A stretch of 64,000 nucleotides of DNA from positions 4,836,001 through 4,900,000 of the forward strand of contig NC_092679.1 in assembly GCF_964355755.1 (NCBI RefSeq), read 5' to 3'. Each line of letters opens with the position of its first letter. Within the stretch, counting starts at the first letter, position 1. The notes below the pieces were generated by a model. The model saw only the letters and a program-made list of their open reading frames with translations. It did not search any database and was not told the origin of the DNA. Below are positions 12,401 through 23,267 of the stretch, in pieces. Made by a program: the position numbers and the translations under genes. The stretch is from Antedon mediterranea (lineage: Eukaryota; Echinodermata; Crinoidea; Comatulida; Antedonidae).

Positions 12401-14217
12401 GTAGCGTTCTTTTGGATGTTGATTATGTCAACAGATATATACATAAAGATTAAACACTCATTTATGGATCATGAAAAACGATTTGTTTACTGTCGTTACA
12501 TCGGTTGGATTGCACCCGGTATTGTTGTTCTCATAACTGCGTGCGCAACAAGAGAAAACTACGCATCTGATGGGTAAATCCTTTTTACACAATTGATCTG
12601 AGCGTACACGCGTACCGCGAATGAACGCGCGCGTACAACAAATGTACAATTATCAGCATTTTGACGCACGTTTAATTCACCGATCACCATAACCCATCAG
12701 CAACAATAATGAAGGAGAATCATTCATTTTTAATGTTTCAATCTTTGTAATACAATATTTTCAGACTTTTGTCTGCTTTTTCTAAATTTGTAATACATAA
12801 ATAAATTAGACCGACAACAATTGACCGGAACCTGGAATGTTCGAATTGTATGACAAGTTTGTTCCATAAACATGAATCGCATTTGTTTAGTTGTAAAAAT
12901 ATTGCATATTCGATGCTTAATGTAATTTATGAGTTTGTAATTGAATGCAATAGTATTTTTTAATTAAATAAACTTTCTGTATATTTTTAAAAACTCATTA
13001 GATGTTGGTTGGACACTGACTCGGGTGCAATATGGACTTTTATTTCTTGTGTCTGTATTACTATCATGGTAAATATTGTTCAATGTATATTACTCAGTAT
13101 CGGTGATATGAGAGGTGAAGAATTTGGAAATTACATATTCACCATAACATACGCTATCAATGTGCTGTTTTACATTTTATTTTGTAGATTGTTCTTGTTC
13201 AGATGACTGTTGTTGGGGTTTTAATTTACAAGAAGTCTAAGCTACCAAATCAGAGTAAAAATGACATTGACTCTCTTAAACGGCTGAGGTAATTTTAAAA
13301 TACACTCAAAAGATATTCAATTGAGCTACGATATTTTCCTTTTGATTTTACCTTTTGGGACTTTGCCACTTTCAAAACTCAAAAGAAATGTATTACCATT
13401 TTAAAGACACATCGTTCTTTTCCAGTTTGTTTTATTCTCATAAAATATTTGTAAATTAAAAAGATGTTCTTTTTTATTGTTGTATTGAAAGAAATAAATG
13501 TTAAATTGAATTGAATTGAATATATGTAGCCTACGTACTTTTGTTGGCGCAGCTTAAATAGAATACCGTTTTATTATAAGAATAACTAAATGTCGAGCAG
13601 CATTTATTTGACAATTAAATATATATACCGGTAGCCTACGTACTTTTGTTGACGCAGTTTAAGTAGAATACTGTTTTATTATGAGCAGCATTGATTTGAC
13701 ATTTTCTTAATGTACATCTATTTTAAATTAAACAGAACCATGATAGGAGGTTTGCTGACCGTTACTCCAGTCGTTGGAATTCCTTGGATGTTTGGTATAA
13801 TCATCATTTTTGATGATTCTGAGACAATGCAATACATATTCGTTATTTTAAATAGCACGCAGGGATTCTTTATTTGGCTGACACAGTGCTTCTTTAGCAA
13901 TGAGGTAATTAACGTGCGCGTACAAACCGTGATAATCAGTATTACTAGTTTCACATATGGCGTTCCATACGTATAACAAATGAGCCCAGGACGCATTATT
14001 TTTTTCCCTATCCAATTAAGGCAGAAATCATGAATACTTAATTACCTTTTGTTTTGTGAAACAATTAACACGATTGTCACATGTGCACTATAAGCAAATG
14101 TGTTTTATTTCACTTATATTGCAGGTAAGACGTGCAGTGAAGAAGAGTTTGAACAACAAAATAGGACCTATCTTTGATAACACCAGTTCTATACTATCAC
14201 GTTCAACGGACATCTAA
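3424..14217 (+). CDS. Adhesion GPCR with nine LDLa modules, copy 1 (complete, 23 exons)
   Basis: Exons: 3424-3469, 3626-3727, 3993-4109, 4494-4607, 4701-4817, 5225-5341, 6115-6228, 6562-6675, 7561-7662, 8561-8677, 9050-9082, 9143-9391, 9629-9724, 9977-10040, 10612-10800, 10923-11037, 11575-11681, 12053-12146, 12344-12573, 13002-13068, 13188-13288, 13736-13904, 14125-14217. The joined length is 2667 nt (888 aa), with all phases consistent. Order: signal peptide ([16 protein letters not shown]), nine LDLa modules (about aa 16-353), Ser/Thr-rich stalk (about 354-479), short GAIN-like region, GPS with predicted cleavage between L591 and T592, then seven helices of the secretin/adhesion class. Diagnostic 7TM pieces are [12 protein letters not shown] (TM3), GWIAPGIVV (TM4), [13 protein letters not shown] (loop 2/TM5), GIPWMFG (TM6) and [10 protein letters not shown] (TM7). 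The tail ends STDI, a class I PDZ-ligand pattern. Predicted role: plasma-membrane receptor with an adhesive ectodomain and tethered agonist; ligand and G protein unknown. Start chosen as the ATG opening the signal peptide. Confidence 0.93.
6722..7460. repeat. Purine-rich minisatellite in the LDLa7-LDLa8 intron (copy 1)
   Basis: Degenerate repeats of roughly 18-22 bp built on GGACAGGAATGAACACGGG fill most of the intron. The opposite strand is open in long frames reading repeats such as [10 protein letters not shown]. These have no domain and are a by-product of repeat periodicity. Copy 2 has the homologous array, with a different repeat arrangement, at about 26,840-27,735. Confidence 0.85.
7967..8461. 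mobile_element. Inner MITE of the same family, split by a SINE
   Basis: The left half (about 7967-8016) and the right half (about 8329-8461) together match the uninterrupted elements at 19,144-19,325 and 40,394-40,576, including the inner AATCACAAGCG stretch. It is absent from copy 2, so it inserted after the duplication. Confidence 0.75.
8010..8328 (-). mobile_element. tRNA-derived SINE inserted in the MITE
   Basis: On the minus strand the 5' part reads GTGGCCGAGCGGTTAAGAC (tRNA Leu/Ser-like A box) and GGTTCGAGGCTCAC (B box). It is followed by a central domain containing GGACCTACGGTTTATAGTCC in plus orientation and CTTTAAAGTGCACAC. AGTGATTGA and AGTGAATTGA flank it as a probable imperfect target-site duplication. 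Confidence 0.75.
9050..9724 (+). other. Ser/Thr-rich stalk exons of copy 1
   Basis: Three phase 1-1 exons (33, 249 and 96 nt) link the LDLa block to the GAIN-like region. The 249-nt exon is rich in Ser, Thr and acidic residues, with a [13 protein letters not shown] core, and lacks cysteine, as expected for an O-glycosylated extended stalk. The same exon pair is present three times in copy 2. Confidence 0.8.
10098..10480. mobile_element. Decayed SINE-like insertion (intron, copy 1)
   Basis: It contains CCCCCTACTCTTTGCGAATA, TTCTTTAACATACAC and CACGGGACCAACGGCTTTCCGTCC, a diverged version of the central domain shared by the other SINEs here. A paralogous copy lies at about 31,690-32,050, so this insertion predates the gene duplication. 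No clear tRNA head is seen. Confidence 0.5.
10923..11037 (+). other. GPS autoproteolysis motif and tethered agonist (copy 1)
   Basis: The exon reads STWSTEGC, then [14 protein letters not shown]. Together with VCHFT at the end of the preceding exon this gives the C...W...GC...CxCNHLT pattern of the GPCR proteolysis site. The His-Leu-Thr triad is intact, so cleavage before T592 is expected and TSFVVLM would be the tethered agonist. The recognisable GAIN part is only about 120 residues. Confidence 0.88.
11127..11300. mobile_element. Copy-1-specific intronic insertion beginning with a (TTCG)n tract
   Basis: The tract (GTTC)n at 11,133-11,157 is followed by about 140 bp absent from the paralogous intron of copy 2, which carries a different insertion at nearly the same site. 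It may be the reverse-oriented 3' end of a retrotransposon. Family not recognised. Confidence 0.4.
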
Positions 14218-14666
14218 ATGAAAATAGAGGAGAACCAGTAATTTATATTAACTTGAAGAATTAATTTAAGTTTGTATTTTACGTCATAAGCACATACTGT
14301 ACGTTTTAAAACATTAATTGTTTTGCACTGTTATTTATCAATGTACTAGCAGCAGTACCCGTCTTCGACGGGTGGGTATAACTTTATAAGCTCAGAGTTC
14401 AACCGAGAAAATGATCGAGAGAAGTTATCAATTTATATAGAATTTTTTTGAAGACGTCTTAAAGAAATTTAAATTGAATTTTTTATTGATGACTGTCTTA
14501 CAGTAACCAGCCCAATGAAATAAGTCAGTATCAAATAATATACTGAGCTGCATTCGTGATTGAGAATTTTCATATAGTGCAAAGAGACCAATGTGAATGA
14601 AATGGTTACGAACCATGTTTTAAATTTTTCTTTTTAAACTGTAGGTAAATGTAAATGAAGACGATA

Positions 14667-17600
14667 TACTCTAGTAGCTAGATCAACTTGCGTATGCACT
14701 TTGAGGTCCAGAGAATTTGACTTCAGAAATTGGTTTAGGGTGGTCAAACAATCATTTTTGGCTTGGTTACACATTTTGAAAATGTGGCGAAAGGTCAAAA
14801 GGTCAGGGTGAAAGGTCATAAGACCAAACACCAATATGTCCTTAAATCTCAACAACCACTGGTCACAGCGAAGTAATTTTGGTCTCAAATTGATCAGAAG
14901 GTATACATTTATATTCAGTCTAATGGGACATTTTAGTCAAAAATAACCGGAAATGCCATTTCTGCCACACCTCAGGGCATGTATGTATCTCCGTAACTAC
15001 TGATTGTAGACACTTAAATTTGGTCTTAAATTGTTTGAAATAAATATTTATTATTTGTAGCACATTTTTAAAAATGTTACAAAAGGTCAAAGGGTCAAGG
15101 TCAAAGGTTATATGAACAAATGAAAATAGATACTTGTATCTCGGCAACCACTCGTCGCAGCAAGTCAATTTTAGTCTCAAAATGTTCAAAAGGCATGCTT
15201 TCATATTCAATCTAATGGGATATTTTAGTCAAAAATGATCAGAAATGCCATTTCTGACCTTTGACCCACATATCATGGCATCTTCATATCTCTGTAAGTA
15301 CTGGTCGTAGAAACTTAAATTTGGTATCAAATTGTTCGAAATATACATATTTACATTCATTGTAATAGAAAATGTGGTTAAAAGATGAACAGAAATACTA
15401 TTACTAATGTTTCAAACAAAAAACATATCTCTACATAACTTATCCTTAGACAGTAATGTTATGCAATATGATACTTTAAATTGTTTCAATTTCAAGTACT
15501 AGTTATTGCTGTCCCCAAGAACATTTTGATAGAAACGTCAAACTCAACAGTTCTTTTCAGAATGCTATAGAAGTAACATGCCATGTGTATCCGATTAAAC
15601 TCCCCGGGCATTTATTGTTCAAAGTGGTTTTTAGGGGCAGGGGAGGCATCTTTATTTGTGGTATTATATCGTAATATGTATAATCAAATAAATACCACCT
15701 AGATGTAAAAAAAAATACAGCACAATTAATATCAAAAAGTGAAAAAAATGCTTGGTAAATTGTAGATTATGGTAGTTAATGTAATGTGTTGTGATACAAT
15801 TATTGTGTAAATGCATGTGGCGGGCGTATTCCACATGGTGTTCTATTAGAGGGAATGGTGGCGTTTATTTGAGAGAGGCTTTTATTCAAAGCGGGTGTTA
15901 ATTCGAATAAATACTCTAATTTTAATAATTATGATTCGTTTCTCAACTGATAAAAGGTACTTTACATGATTCGTTTTCTTCTTTATGCTTTTTAACGAAA
16001 TGTTTCTGTCTTTTAGAATAAAAGTGACACTGTCATAGATAACATTAAATGGATGTTCTCTTCCAGGTGCCAGTATAATGATATAAAACAATGACATATC
16101 ATTATCCTGACACAATTGCACTCATAATGGATCTTCATTCTATCATCTGTTTGTTTGTGACTACAATTTGACAACAATCTTTTGCATATTTTTAAATGCC
16201 AATACATAGCTTCATTACTATTGTACAATATGTCCAGCTTTCCTGAAAACACCCTTGTGTACTGTAGTATAGTGTTGTAGTATGATTTTATCATGATAAC
16301 TTCTGATGCTTTTATTGTCAATGAATTCAGTACCTAAAACATGTCAACGTTTCTAGTGGTATTGATAATAAATCTCCAGAAACATATATTGTTTTATTAT
16401 CTACACTGGGAACAGACATGTATAATATACACCGACAAAACTTATACATATTATGTATAAGTTTTGTCGGTAAAATTCAAAAATATTATGAATGCAACAG
16501 TGTTACGGAATAATGACAATGAATTGGTCTATTATAGTTGTCTGTGATACCTTTTATTACATGATTGTACTTGCAACAGGATAGAATGAGGTTTAATCCA
16601 GTTATTATTCTTATTATATTAATTTTTTTTTTTCTGGGGTGTATTTATTTGATTATACATGTTACCATTATTACACCCAAACAAAATAAACGCCTTCACT
16701 GAATAACTAAATGCCCGGACCTTTTATTCGGGTAACTATAGTAAGTTACTTCTAGCATTCTTAACTGTTGAGCTCGAGTATTTATTCGAATTAACACCCG
16801 CTTTGAATAAAAGCCTCCATTCCCTCCAATAGAACATCATGTGGAATAAACGCTCCGCCACATGCATTTACAAAATAATTGTATCACAACACATTTCATT
16901 AATTACCATAATCTACAATTTACCAAGCATTTTGACATAATGTTATAATTTTTTTATATTTATTGTGCTGTATTTTTTTACATCTAGGTGGTATTTATTT
17001 GATTATACATGTTACCATATTATACCCCAAGTAAAGATGCCTCTCCCCTCCCCCTAAAAACCCCTTTGAACAATAAATGCCCGGGGCGTTTAATCGGATA
17101 CACATGGCAAGTTACTTCTAGCATTCTGAAAAGAACTGTTGAGCTTGACGTTTATATCAAAATGTTCTCGTGGACAGCAATAACTAGTAGGCCTACTTGA
17201 AATTGAAACAATTTAAAGTATCATATTGCATAACATTACTGTCTAAGGATAAGTTGTGTAGAGATATGTTTTTTGTTTGAAACATTGTAATAGTATTTTC
17301 TGTTCATCTTTTAACCACATTTTCTATTACAATGAATGTAAATATGTATATTTCGAACAATTTGATACCAAATTTAAGTTTCTACAACCAGTACTTACAG
17401 AGATATGAAGATGCCCTGGTATGTGGGTCAAAGGTCAGAAATGGCATTTCTGATCATTTTTTACTAAAATGCCCCATTAGACGGAATATAAATGCATGCC
17501 TTCTGAACATTTTGAGACCAAAATTGACTTGCTGCGACCAGTGGTTGCCGAGATACAAGTACCTTTATTTATTTGTTTATATAACCCTTGACCCTGACCC

Positions 17601-18035
17601 TTTGACCTTTTGTAACATTTTTCAAAATGTTTTTCAAATAACAAAATATATATTTCGAACAATTTAAAACCAAATTCAAGTGTCTACGACCAGTAGTTAC
17701 GGAGATAAATACATGCCCTGGGTTGTAGGTCAAAGGTCAGAAATGGCATTTCCGGTCATTTTAAACTAAAATGTCCCATTAGACTGAATATAAATGTATA
17801 CATTCTGATCAATTTGAGACCAAAATTACTTCGCTGTGACCAGTGGTTGTTCAGATTTAAGGACATATTGGTGTTTGGTCTTATGACCTTTCACCCTGAC
17901 CTTTTGACCTTTCGCCACATTTTCAAAATGTGTAACCAAGCCAAAAATGATTGTTTGACCACCCTAAACCAATTTCTGAAGTCAAATTCTCTGGACCTCA
18001 AAGTGCATACGAAAGTTGATCTAGCTACTAGAGTA
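14667..18035. mobile_element. Large foldback (long inverted repeat) element
   Basis: The left arm (about 14,667-15,917) and right arm (about 16,778-18,035) are reverse complements along roughly 1.25 kb. For example GAATTTGACTTCAG near 14,713 matches CTGAAGTCAAATTC near 17,978, and GGGTGTTAATTCGAATAAATA at the inner left end matches TATTTATTCGAATTAACACCC at the inner right. The arms contain diverged subrepeats with AAAGGTCAAAGGTCA-type words. The spacer is about 0.86 kb with no recognised protein. The element lies 0.4 kb downstream of the copy-1 stop and is absent from copy 2. Confidence 0.85.
16431..16471. repeat. Perfect 20-bp-arm hairpin in the foldback spacer
   Basis: ACCGACAAAACTTATACATA is followed by one base and then its exact reverse complement. 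It lies within the spacer of the 3.4 kb foldback element, near but not at its centre. It may be a cruciform or the fused ends of another small inverted element. Confidence 0.85.
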
Positions 18036-19143
18036 ATAAGAATGTAAAGATACATAAATAGTAGAAGTTCTGCATATTAATAATACAATTAGTTCTATTT
18101 CATCATGTCGCCCTCTCGAAATAAAAAAAATTATTGGTCTCTTACGCAGTCGTCATGTGTTTTATTTTATAAGGAAATTTAAAGTAATAAATTATAGTTT
18201 ATACACAGCACAAGTACTTTCTTTTAACTAAGGATGTGGTATATAAATGTGGGTAGATTTCAGAGTAATAGAAGTGTTAGGATGAATGGTATATTGCTTT
18301 TACAGGTAATTAAAACGGAATGTTAGTCAAGGGAGACACTTTATCAAAGTTCCAACCACAGTAATTGACAATGTATTTCTATAGACCAACGGGTATATCT
18401 AATAGTGGAACCACAAAAATGTAGGATAGGCTAATTTCTAATTGGCAACCAATGGGAATTCAGTGTGTTTTCAGTTGTTTACTAAGAAAGATGCATACTA
18501 GCACACTTCATTGTTAAATTAGCCGTTCGGTAGTTGTACAAACATTTCAATCTTTCCCACCCAGCCATCCCCCGGCATCATCCAACACCTATTAACTCAA
18601 CACAGGCGCTACTCATATGTTACTCATGTTATTCGCTAATTTGGCTGGTATAATTCTGGGGAATTATTTTGCCCCCAAATTCCACAACTTACCTAACGGA
18701 TGTCACTTACATCCTTACCGATATACTTAATAACAACCATTTGATTTACTGGCTCCTGTGACAACACACTGGACCTTTCATACAGCGATGTCATATGAGT
18801 GGTAGCCCCCAAGAGGCCAAAATGTAGTTTATTATTAAGCTTTAGTAGTTTTTAGCATTGCTTGTACAGTATCAGTAGAAATAAATATTATGTATTGTTA
18901 AATATGTATACTCTGAATAAACTTGGAAGCTTAACCTATTTGTGTTGTGTGTAAAGTACTTATTTATTTGTTTGATGCCCTGAATTTTGAGACAACAGGA
19001 TAATAATCGATTACAATATAATAAAATCAGTAATAAAATGGTAACTGGAAAACGTCTACATTATATATATTTTGCCGTGAGGAAAGTTTTAAAATACATT
19101 ATAAAAAAAAACCAACGTACTATTCATTACTTTTGTTTTTATT
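18036..19143. other. Unassigned insertion-block DNA
   Basis: No recognised gene. This part of the 6.4 kb block is present only in copy 1. Bases about 18,540-18,850 are less AT-rich than their surroundings and may belong to an unidentified transposon, but no protein similarity or inverted ends were found. Confidence 0.3.
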
Positions 19144-19325
19144 AAGCTTGGTTCCCACTAGAACGTAACGCAAGGACGTAAACGCAACGCAAGCGTTTTA
19201 ACCAATGACAAGCGAAGTTATAGAAAGTTAGCAATCACAAGCGAATAAGCCATCGCTTGTGATTGGTCAATTCACTTTCGTTGCGTTACGTCCTTGCGTT
19301 GCGTCGCTAGTGGGAACCACGCTTT
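19144..19325. mobile_element. MITE, intact, about 180 bp
   Basis: The ends are AAGCTTGGTTCCCACTAG and CTAGTGGGAACCACGCTTTA, with extended terminal inverted repeats through the ACGCAAGGACGTAAACGCAA region. It nearly matches 40,394-40,576. Flanks read TTAA on the left and TTTA on the right, so the target-site duplication is uncertain (TTAA or TWA). Non-autonomous, with no ORF. Confidence 0.85.
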
Positions 19326-19335
19326 AGGCCTACTG

Positions 19336-19690
19336 TTATGCTGCAGGATATACAATGTTTTTTAGTTTGTTGTCTTGGCATAGTATATAATTATAATGAT
19401 TTTGATGATCCAACTTTGGAACATATTGACCATGTGAAAAACATGGCGAGGTTAAATTCAGTCCTTCTATGGTGAGAGATTGTCCCCGAGATTTGTTGAT
19501 CGTCATACTGCTGAAGCACAGGCGGACTGGAAATTGTAGACGCCGAAACTCGCTCAAACGGAAGATCGTCTATATATAAATTTACGTATGGGAAAAATTC
19601 GGTAAATCGCGCGTTATTTCTAGAATGTTTACTCGATGGTAGAATCTCGGTACTGATTTTAACCACCTGATGTAACCCTGTTTACTAATT
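19336..19690 (-). pseudogene. Decayed Helitron-type (PIF1-like) helicase C-terminus
   Basis: On the minus strand one frame reads RRLQFPVRLCFSSMTINKSRG, then QSLTIEGLNL and CFSHGQ. This is the characteristic late helicase motif run of PIF1-like helicases fused in Helitrons (QFPVRLAFAMTINKSQGQ...FSHGQLYVALSR in intact members). The preceding LPFER part is in a different frame, and after FSHGQ the expected LYVALSRV is corrupted, so frameshifts have disabled it. No HUH Rep domain is seen. Confidence 0.7.
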
Positions 19691-20040
19691 AAATTTAGTT
19701 AGATAATTAGTTATTGACAATTAAAACGAGTTTAGGTTCAACGATTTGCCCCAAATAGGGGTGTTTTCCAATCGTGGTATACACTGTCTAATGGATGTCC
19801 TCATGAAAAATACCTGCACACAATAATACGAGGATACTTCGCATTTTCCTATCTCCTCCTACGATAATTGTTTTTAATAGCTTAAAACCGATTGAACAGC
19901 TCGAGTACAGTATCATAATGTTAAAGACGGGCCGATTTTCTTTAAAAAATACTATTTTGATAGATTTAATATACGTTTATACAAATGTATTGATTTGCGA
20001 TGAATGGAACATTCCAAATTATTTTGTTTAACAGGAGAGA
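19560..20040 (-). repeat. Dispersed repeat shared with 53,500-53,990
   Basis: About 450 bp beginning near CTATATATAAATTTACGTA and including GCCCCAAATAGGGGTGTTTT and CACACAATAATACGAGGAT are shared in the same orientation with eEF1G intron 9. It abuts the helicase fragment, so it is probably an upstream portion of the same Helitron family. Confidence 0.75.
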
Positions 20041-20310
20041 CACATTAAAAGGTATATAATGAAATGTAATATAGGATTAATAAAATGACTACCTTATACA
20101 CTAATAATATGCTGGTAATGATTGGGGTAAAGACAATAGTTAACTGTGTAGGAATACTTACAGTGAATAAAATGTAAAACCGCGTATTTCAGTGTCTATC
20201 CTAATCTCGGCGTAACAGGAAAGGCACACTAAAAAGGTATAAAAACGTATAGGATTAATATAATGACTACCTTACACTAATTATGTAAGGTAGGCCCCTA
20301 ATAGGTAGGT
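20035..20310. repeat. Two-copy direct repeat, about 180 bp period
   Basis: AACAGGAGAGACACATTAAAAGGTATA near 20,031 recurs as AACAGGAAAGGCACACTAAAAAGGTATA near 20,214. Each is followed by AGGATTAATA and ATGACTACCTTA. Non-coding. Confidence 0.6.
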
Positions 20311-21690
20311 AATAACATGTAAAACACTGGAATGTAGAACAAATGTTACGGTAGTCGTTATACATACAAATAATTCGAATTTTAATAAACAGACGGTGTA
20401 GGAATGTAACACACTGGACTGTAGCAACATACCGAACCGTAAATACGACTCACCTCTCTCAACCGGTAGTAATAAATGGTGATATTTTCGCGGTTACTGC
20501 TTTATAGTCTCGAATAAGCCCTCTGGAAATACCACATTTGATAGCTTTTTGATCCAGAGGTAATTTTTGTAATATTATAATAATAATTCAGTAAATATTT
20601 GGTTTACCAACTTTTTATATAGCACATGACCATCTCCGTTGCAAGATTGATTGCAGTAATCACACCGATCGGAGGTTGTACCGTGGCGTGCATAGAGGAC
20701 AAACTTTTGTGTTTGCCTTTTATATATATATAGATAGTGAGATAACTTATGTCAACCGAACATATAAGTACAGTATTTATTATACACATTTTTAAAGATA
20801 TTTAATTCTTTGTATGCATCTCGTTATGGACAGCCTTTCGAATGTTATTTTTTGTTATAACATTTAGGTAATCCTGCCTCATTGATCTACATTTGTTCTG
20901 TTTGCTTGTATTGTTATATGTTTAGTGAAATATATGATATGATATATGAAATGTATTTTAAGAATATTACCCAGATACTTTACTGAATAAATAGCAACAA
21001 TTACAGAAAAGCTATCATTCTTTTTTTATTATTCAGTATTTTTGTTACAGAAAAGCACATTTTATTCATTTCAAGACATTAAAACAAATATTGGGTAAAC
21101 GAAATCCAAACACTATCGAAAGATAAAAAAGGTAAAAATGAGGAGATATCACAAATCAAAAGGAATACATTTAGAATTTCTGTAATAAATGGACATCATT
21201 GAAATACATCGTGGTGGTCATAGTTGTTTTTCCATCAATAACATTTCTTGACTATTCATTATTAAATCATTACGACCGTATCAAGGAAATCATTATTTAT
21301 ATGTCTTTCTATGGAGTCAATGGTGACCAATTTAGTCTTTTACTAGAGGAAAAAATCAGACTTACAGGCCCTATTCCTAAATAGTAATGAAATATGAAGT
21401 GAACAATCTTTTATGGCGGCCGTACTAAAAGTAAACAAGTACCAACAGATTAATTCAATAAAAATAGTGCAGTAGTAAATGAAGTTCGTTTTAATTATTC
21501 TTTCCAAGAAAAGCAGATATTTGTATAGGCCTAGAGAGATAAACTCAGAGATAAGAACATTATTTTAGAAAGTAAATTAAGTAAGTAAATTTACAACAAC
21601 ATTAATATCCTGAATCCGACAAATTCGCTTCATAGTTCAGTTGAACCAAAATGCAACTTAGCTTTAATTAGATTGGTGGAAATAGCAAAA
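20311..21690. other. Copy-1 3' flank, non-coding
   Basis: From about 20,735 the sequence resumes paralogy with copy 2 (36,880-37,690), marking the right edge of the copy-1 insertion block and then the end of the duplicated unit near 21,450. The short open frame at 21,199-21,384 is not conserved in copy 2 and is not called a gene. Confidence 0.5.
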
Positions 21691-21870
21691 AAATAGCCTT
21701 TGAGTCAACAAACAAATGGCAAAAGTTTGTTTTATTCTTGAAATATGTTCAAAATATATTAGAGAATGCTGTATTCAAAATCTACCTTGATCTGCCCAGT
21801 ATAAGTGACCTAATTTGCATAACATAAAAATGATATAATAACAATAACAGTTGCAAATTACTAGTTTTGT
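21690..21870. repeat. Inverted copy of sequence at 2850-3000
   Basis: AAAATCTACCTTGATCTGCCC and GACCTAATTTGCATAA are the reverse complement of the block at about 2875-2922, with flanking similarity near 2960-3000. It sits at the junction between the two segmental duplicates. Confidence 0.6.
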
Positions 21871-22639
21871 TAAAGTATACTTAGTAAGTATCATAATGAC
21901 AGGTCCAGTTCCTCTCCCTTACTTACTGTATTCATTGTATTCTAGGATTCTGGATTGAAGCATCATTTTGCTAATAAAAGCGGATGTAAATAATATATGA
22001 ATAAAAACTGTACCTATTTTTAATGGCTGGATTATCTCAAACTGAAAAATTTAGGGTGTTACGAAAGTCTATATTTTTTAGGTATTTCTATATTTTCAAG
22101 GCATTTGTTGTGTAATATTACTTTTTCCAAAAAAAATGTAAGCATTTCATAATGTATAGGATTGAGTTATGACTGTTAAACATTTGGTTGCTGTTGGAAC
22201 CACATGAACTCATTTTTACAGTTACAAATTTGTTTTGAAGGAGGTAAAGATATATTTTTCTCACTTTCAGATAATTTTAGTTTAAATACTTCAAACAACC
22301 AGCCAGGATTTATTGCTTTTTTTTTATATCTGTGTTTAGTACACATTCTTATACCAAATTCTTTATGGTTTAAAAGATAATTGCGGTCAAAGTTGTCAAA
22401 TGCAGTCATTTTGATTTTTTACAAATTAGGTCATTTAAAATGGGCAGATCAGGATAGATTTTGGATATAATTAAATATGTATATAATTGAGCATGTTTCA
22501 GCAAAAAAGTAACTTTTGCAATTTGTTTGACTCTAAATGCAGTATTTAAAAAATGATAACCAGATAATGGCTTTCTAAATACATAGTAAATTTACATTTG
22601 AATGGCAGAATGTCTTATCTTGTACTCTCGTTTGTCAGT

Positions 22640-23267
22640 GTAAATTGTGCTTTCAATGAGTTTCTTATTCTAAACAATAAAACTATCCTAAACCCCTTTT
22701 CCGACTATTCATTTGATAACCATTAGGGGACATAATATGTGTGATATATAGTCATCCATTACCAACATAAAAATTGACTTATTGTCGACGGCTGCATTAT
22801 AAAACATCAGTGTGTACTTAGAGAGTAGCTAGGCGTAAACAAATGAAGTGGGGTTTTGGCAATTTAGTGAAGGTTATTTTGTTTTTTATTACTCAGTGTC
22901 AGTGTAAATTGTGCTTTCAATGAGTTTCTTATTCTAAACAATAAAACTATCCTTGTAATAACCAAATCCCCTTGTCCGAGTATTCATTTGACAACCATTA
23001 GGGAACATAATTTATATGATATCTAGTGATTAAAAAATGGAAATTGACTTTTTGTTGATACTGGTTGGTTGGTTCTAATATTTTACTTCATTTTAATAAG
23101 AAACGGTTGCATCAGTTGTGTGTATTTAGAGAGTAGACGTAAACAAATGAAGTGGGTTTTGGCAATTTAGTGAACGTTATTTTGTTTTTTTATTACTCCT
23201 ATGTAGTAAACCCAGATGTAGGCATACGGATGCTGGTAGATTTATTTTGTACACGTCTGACGTCATA
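22640..23267 (+). promoter_or_regulatory. Candidate 5' flank of copy 2 with internal duplication
   Basis: The block GTGTAAATTGTGCTTTCAATG through the AGTAG/CGTAAACAAATG region occurs twice in a row (about 22,637-22,870 and 22,896-23,170), whereas copy 1 has it once. It ends at the signal-peptide exon. A promoter role is inferred from position only. Confidence 0.4.

Larger units (their letters stand above)
1390..21450 (+). repeat. Segmental duplication, copy 1
   Basis: This segment and about 21,865-37,690 align along most of their length: 5' flank, all receptor exons, most introns, and 3' flank (compare 20,820-21,015 with 37,175-37,335, and 21,400-21,445 with 37,645-37,685). The unit is about 20 kb here and about 16 kb in copy 2. 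Much of the difference is an insertion block at about 14,341-20,735, absent from copy 2. Boundaries are estimated by eye. Confidence 0.8.

Noticed and set aside
13009-13206. Read-through frame over the TM5 exon and following intron
   Set aside because: The frame continues past the GTAAAT donor at 13,069. Splicing to 13,188 restores the conserved TM5 sequence and the correct phase, so the intronic part is not coding.
15882-16321. Minus-strand frames of 79 and 102 residues in the foldback spacer
   Set aside because: No recognisable domain, two overlapping frames, AT-rich codons. Not enough support for a gene.
21199-21384. 61-residue plus-strand frame with hydrophobic start
   Set aside because: The paralogous region of copy 2 (about 37,470-37,620) does not keep the frame.
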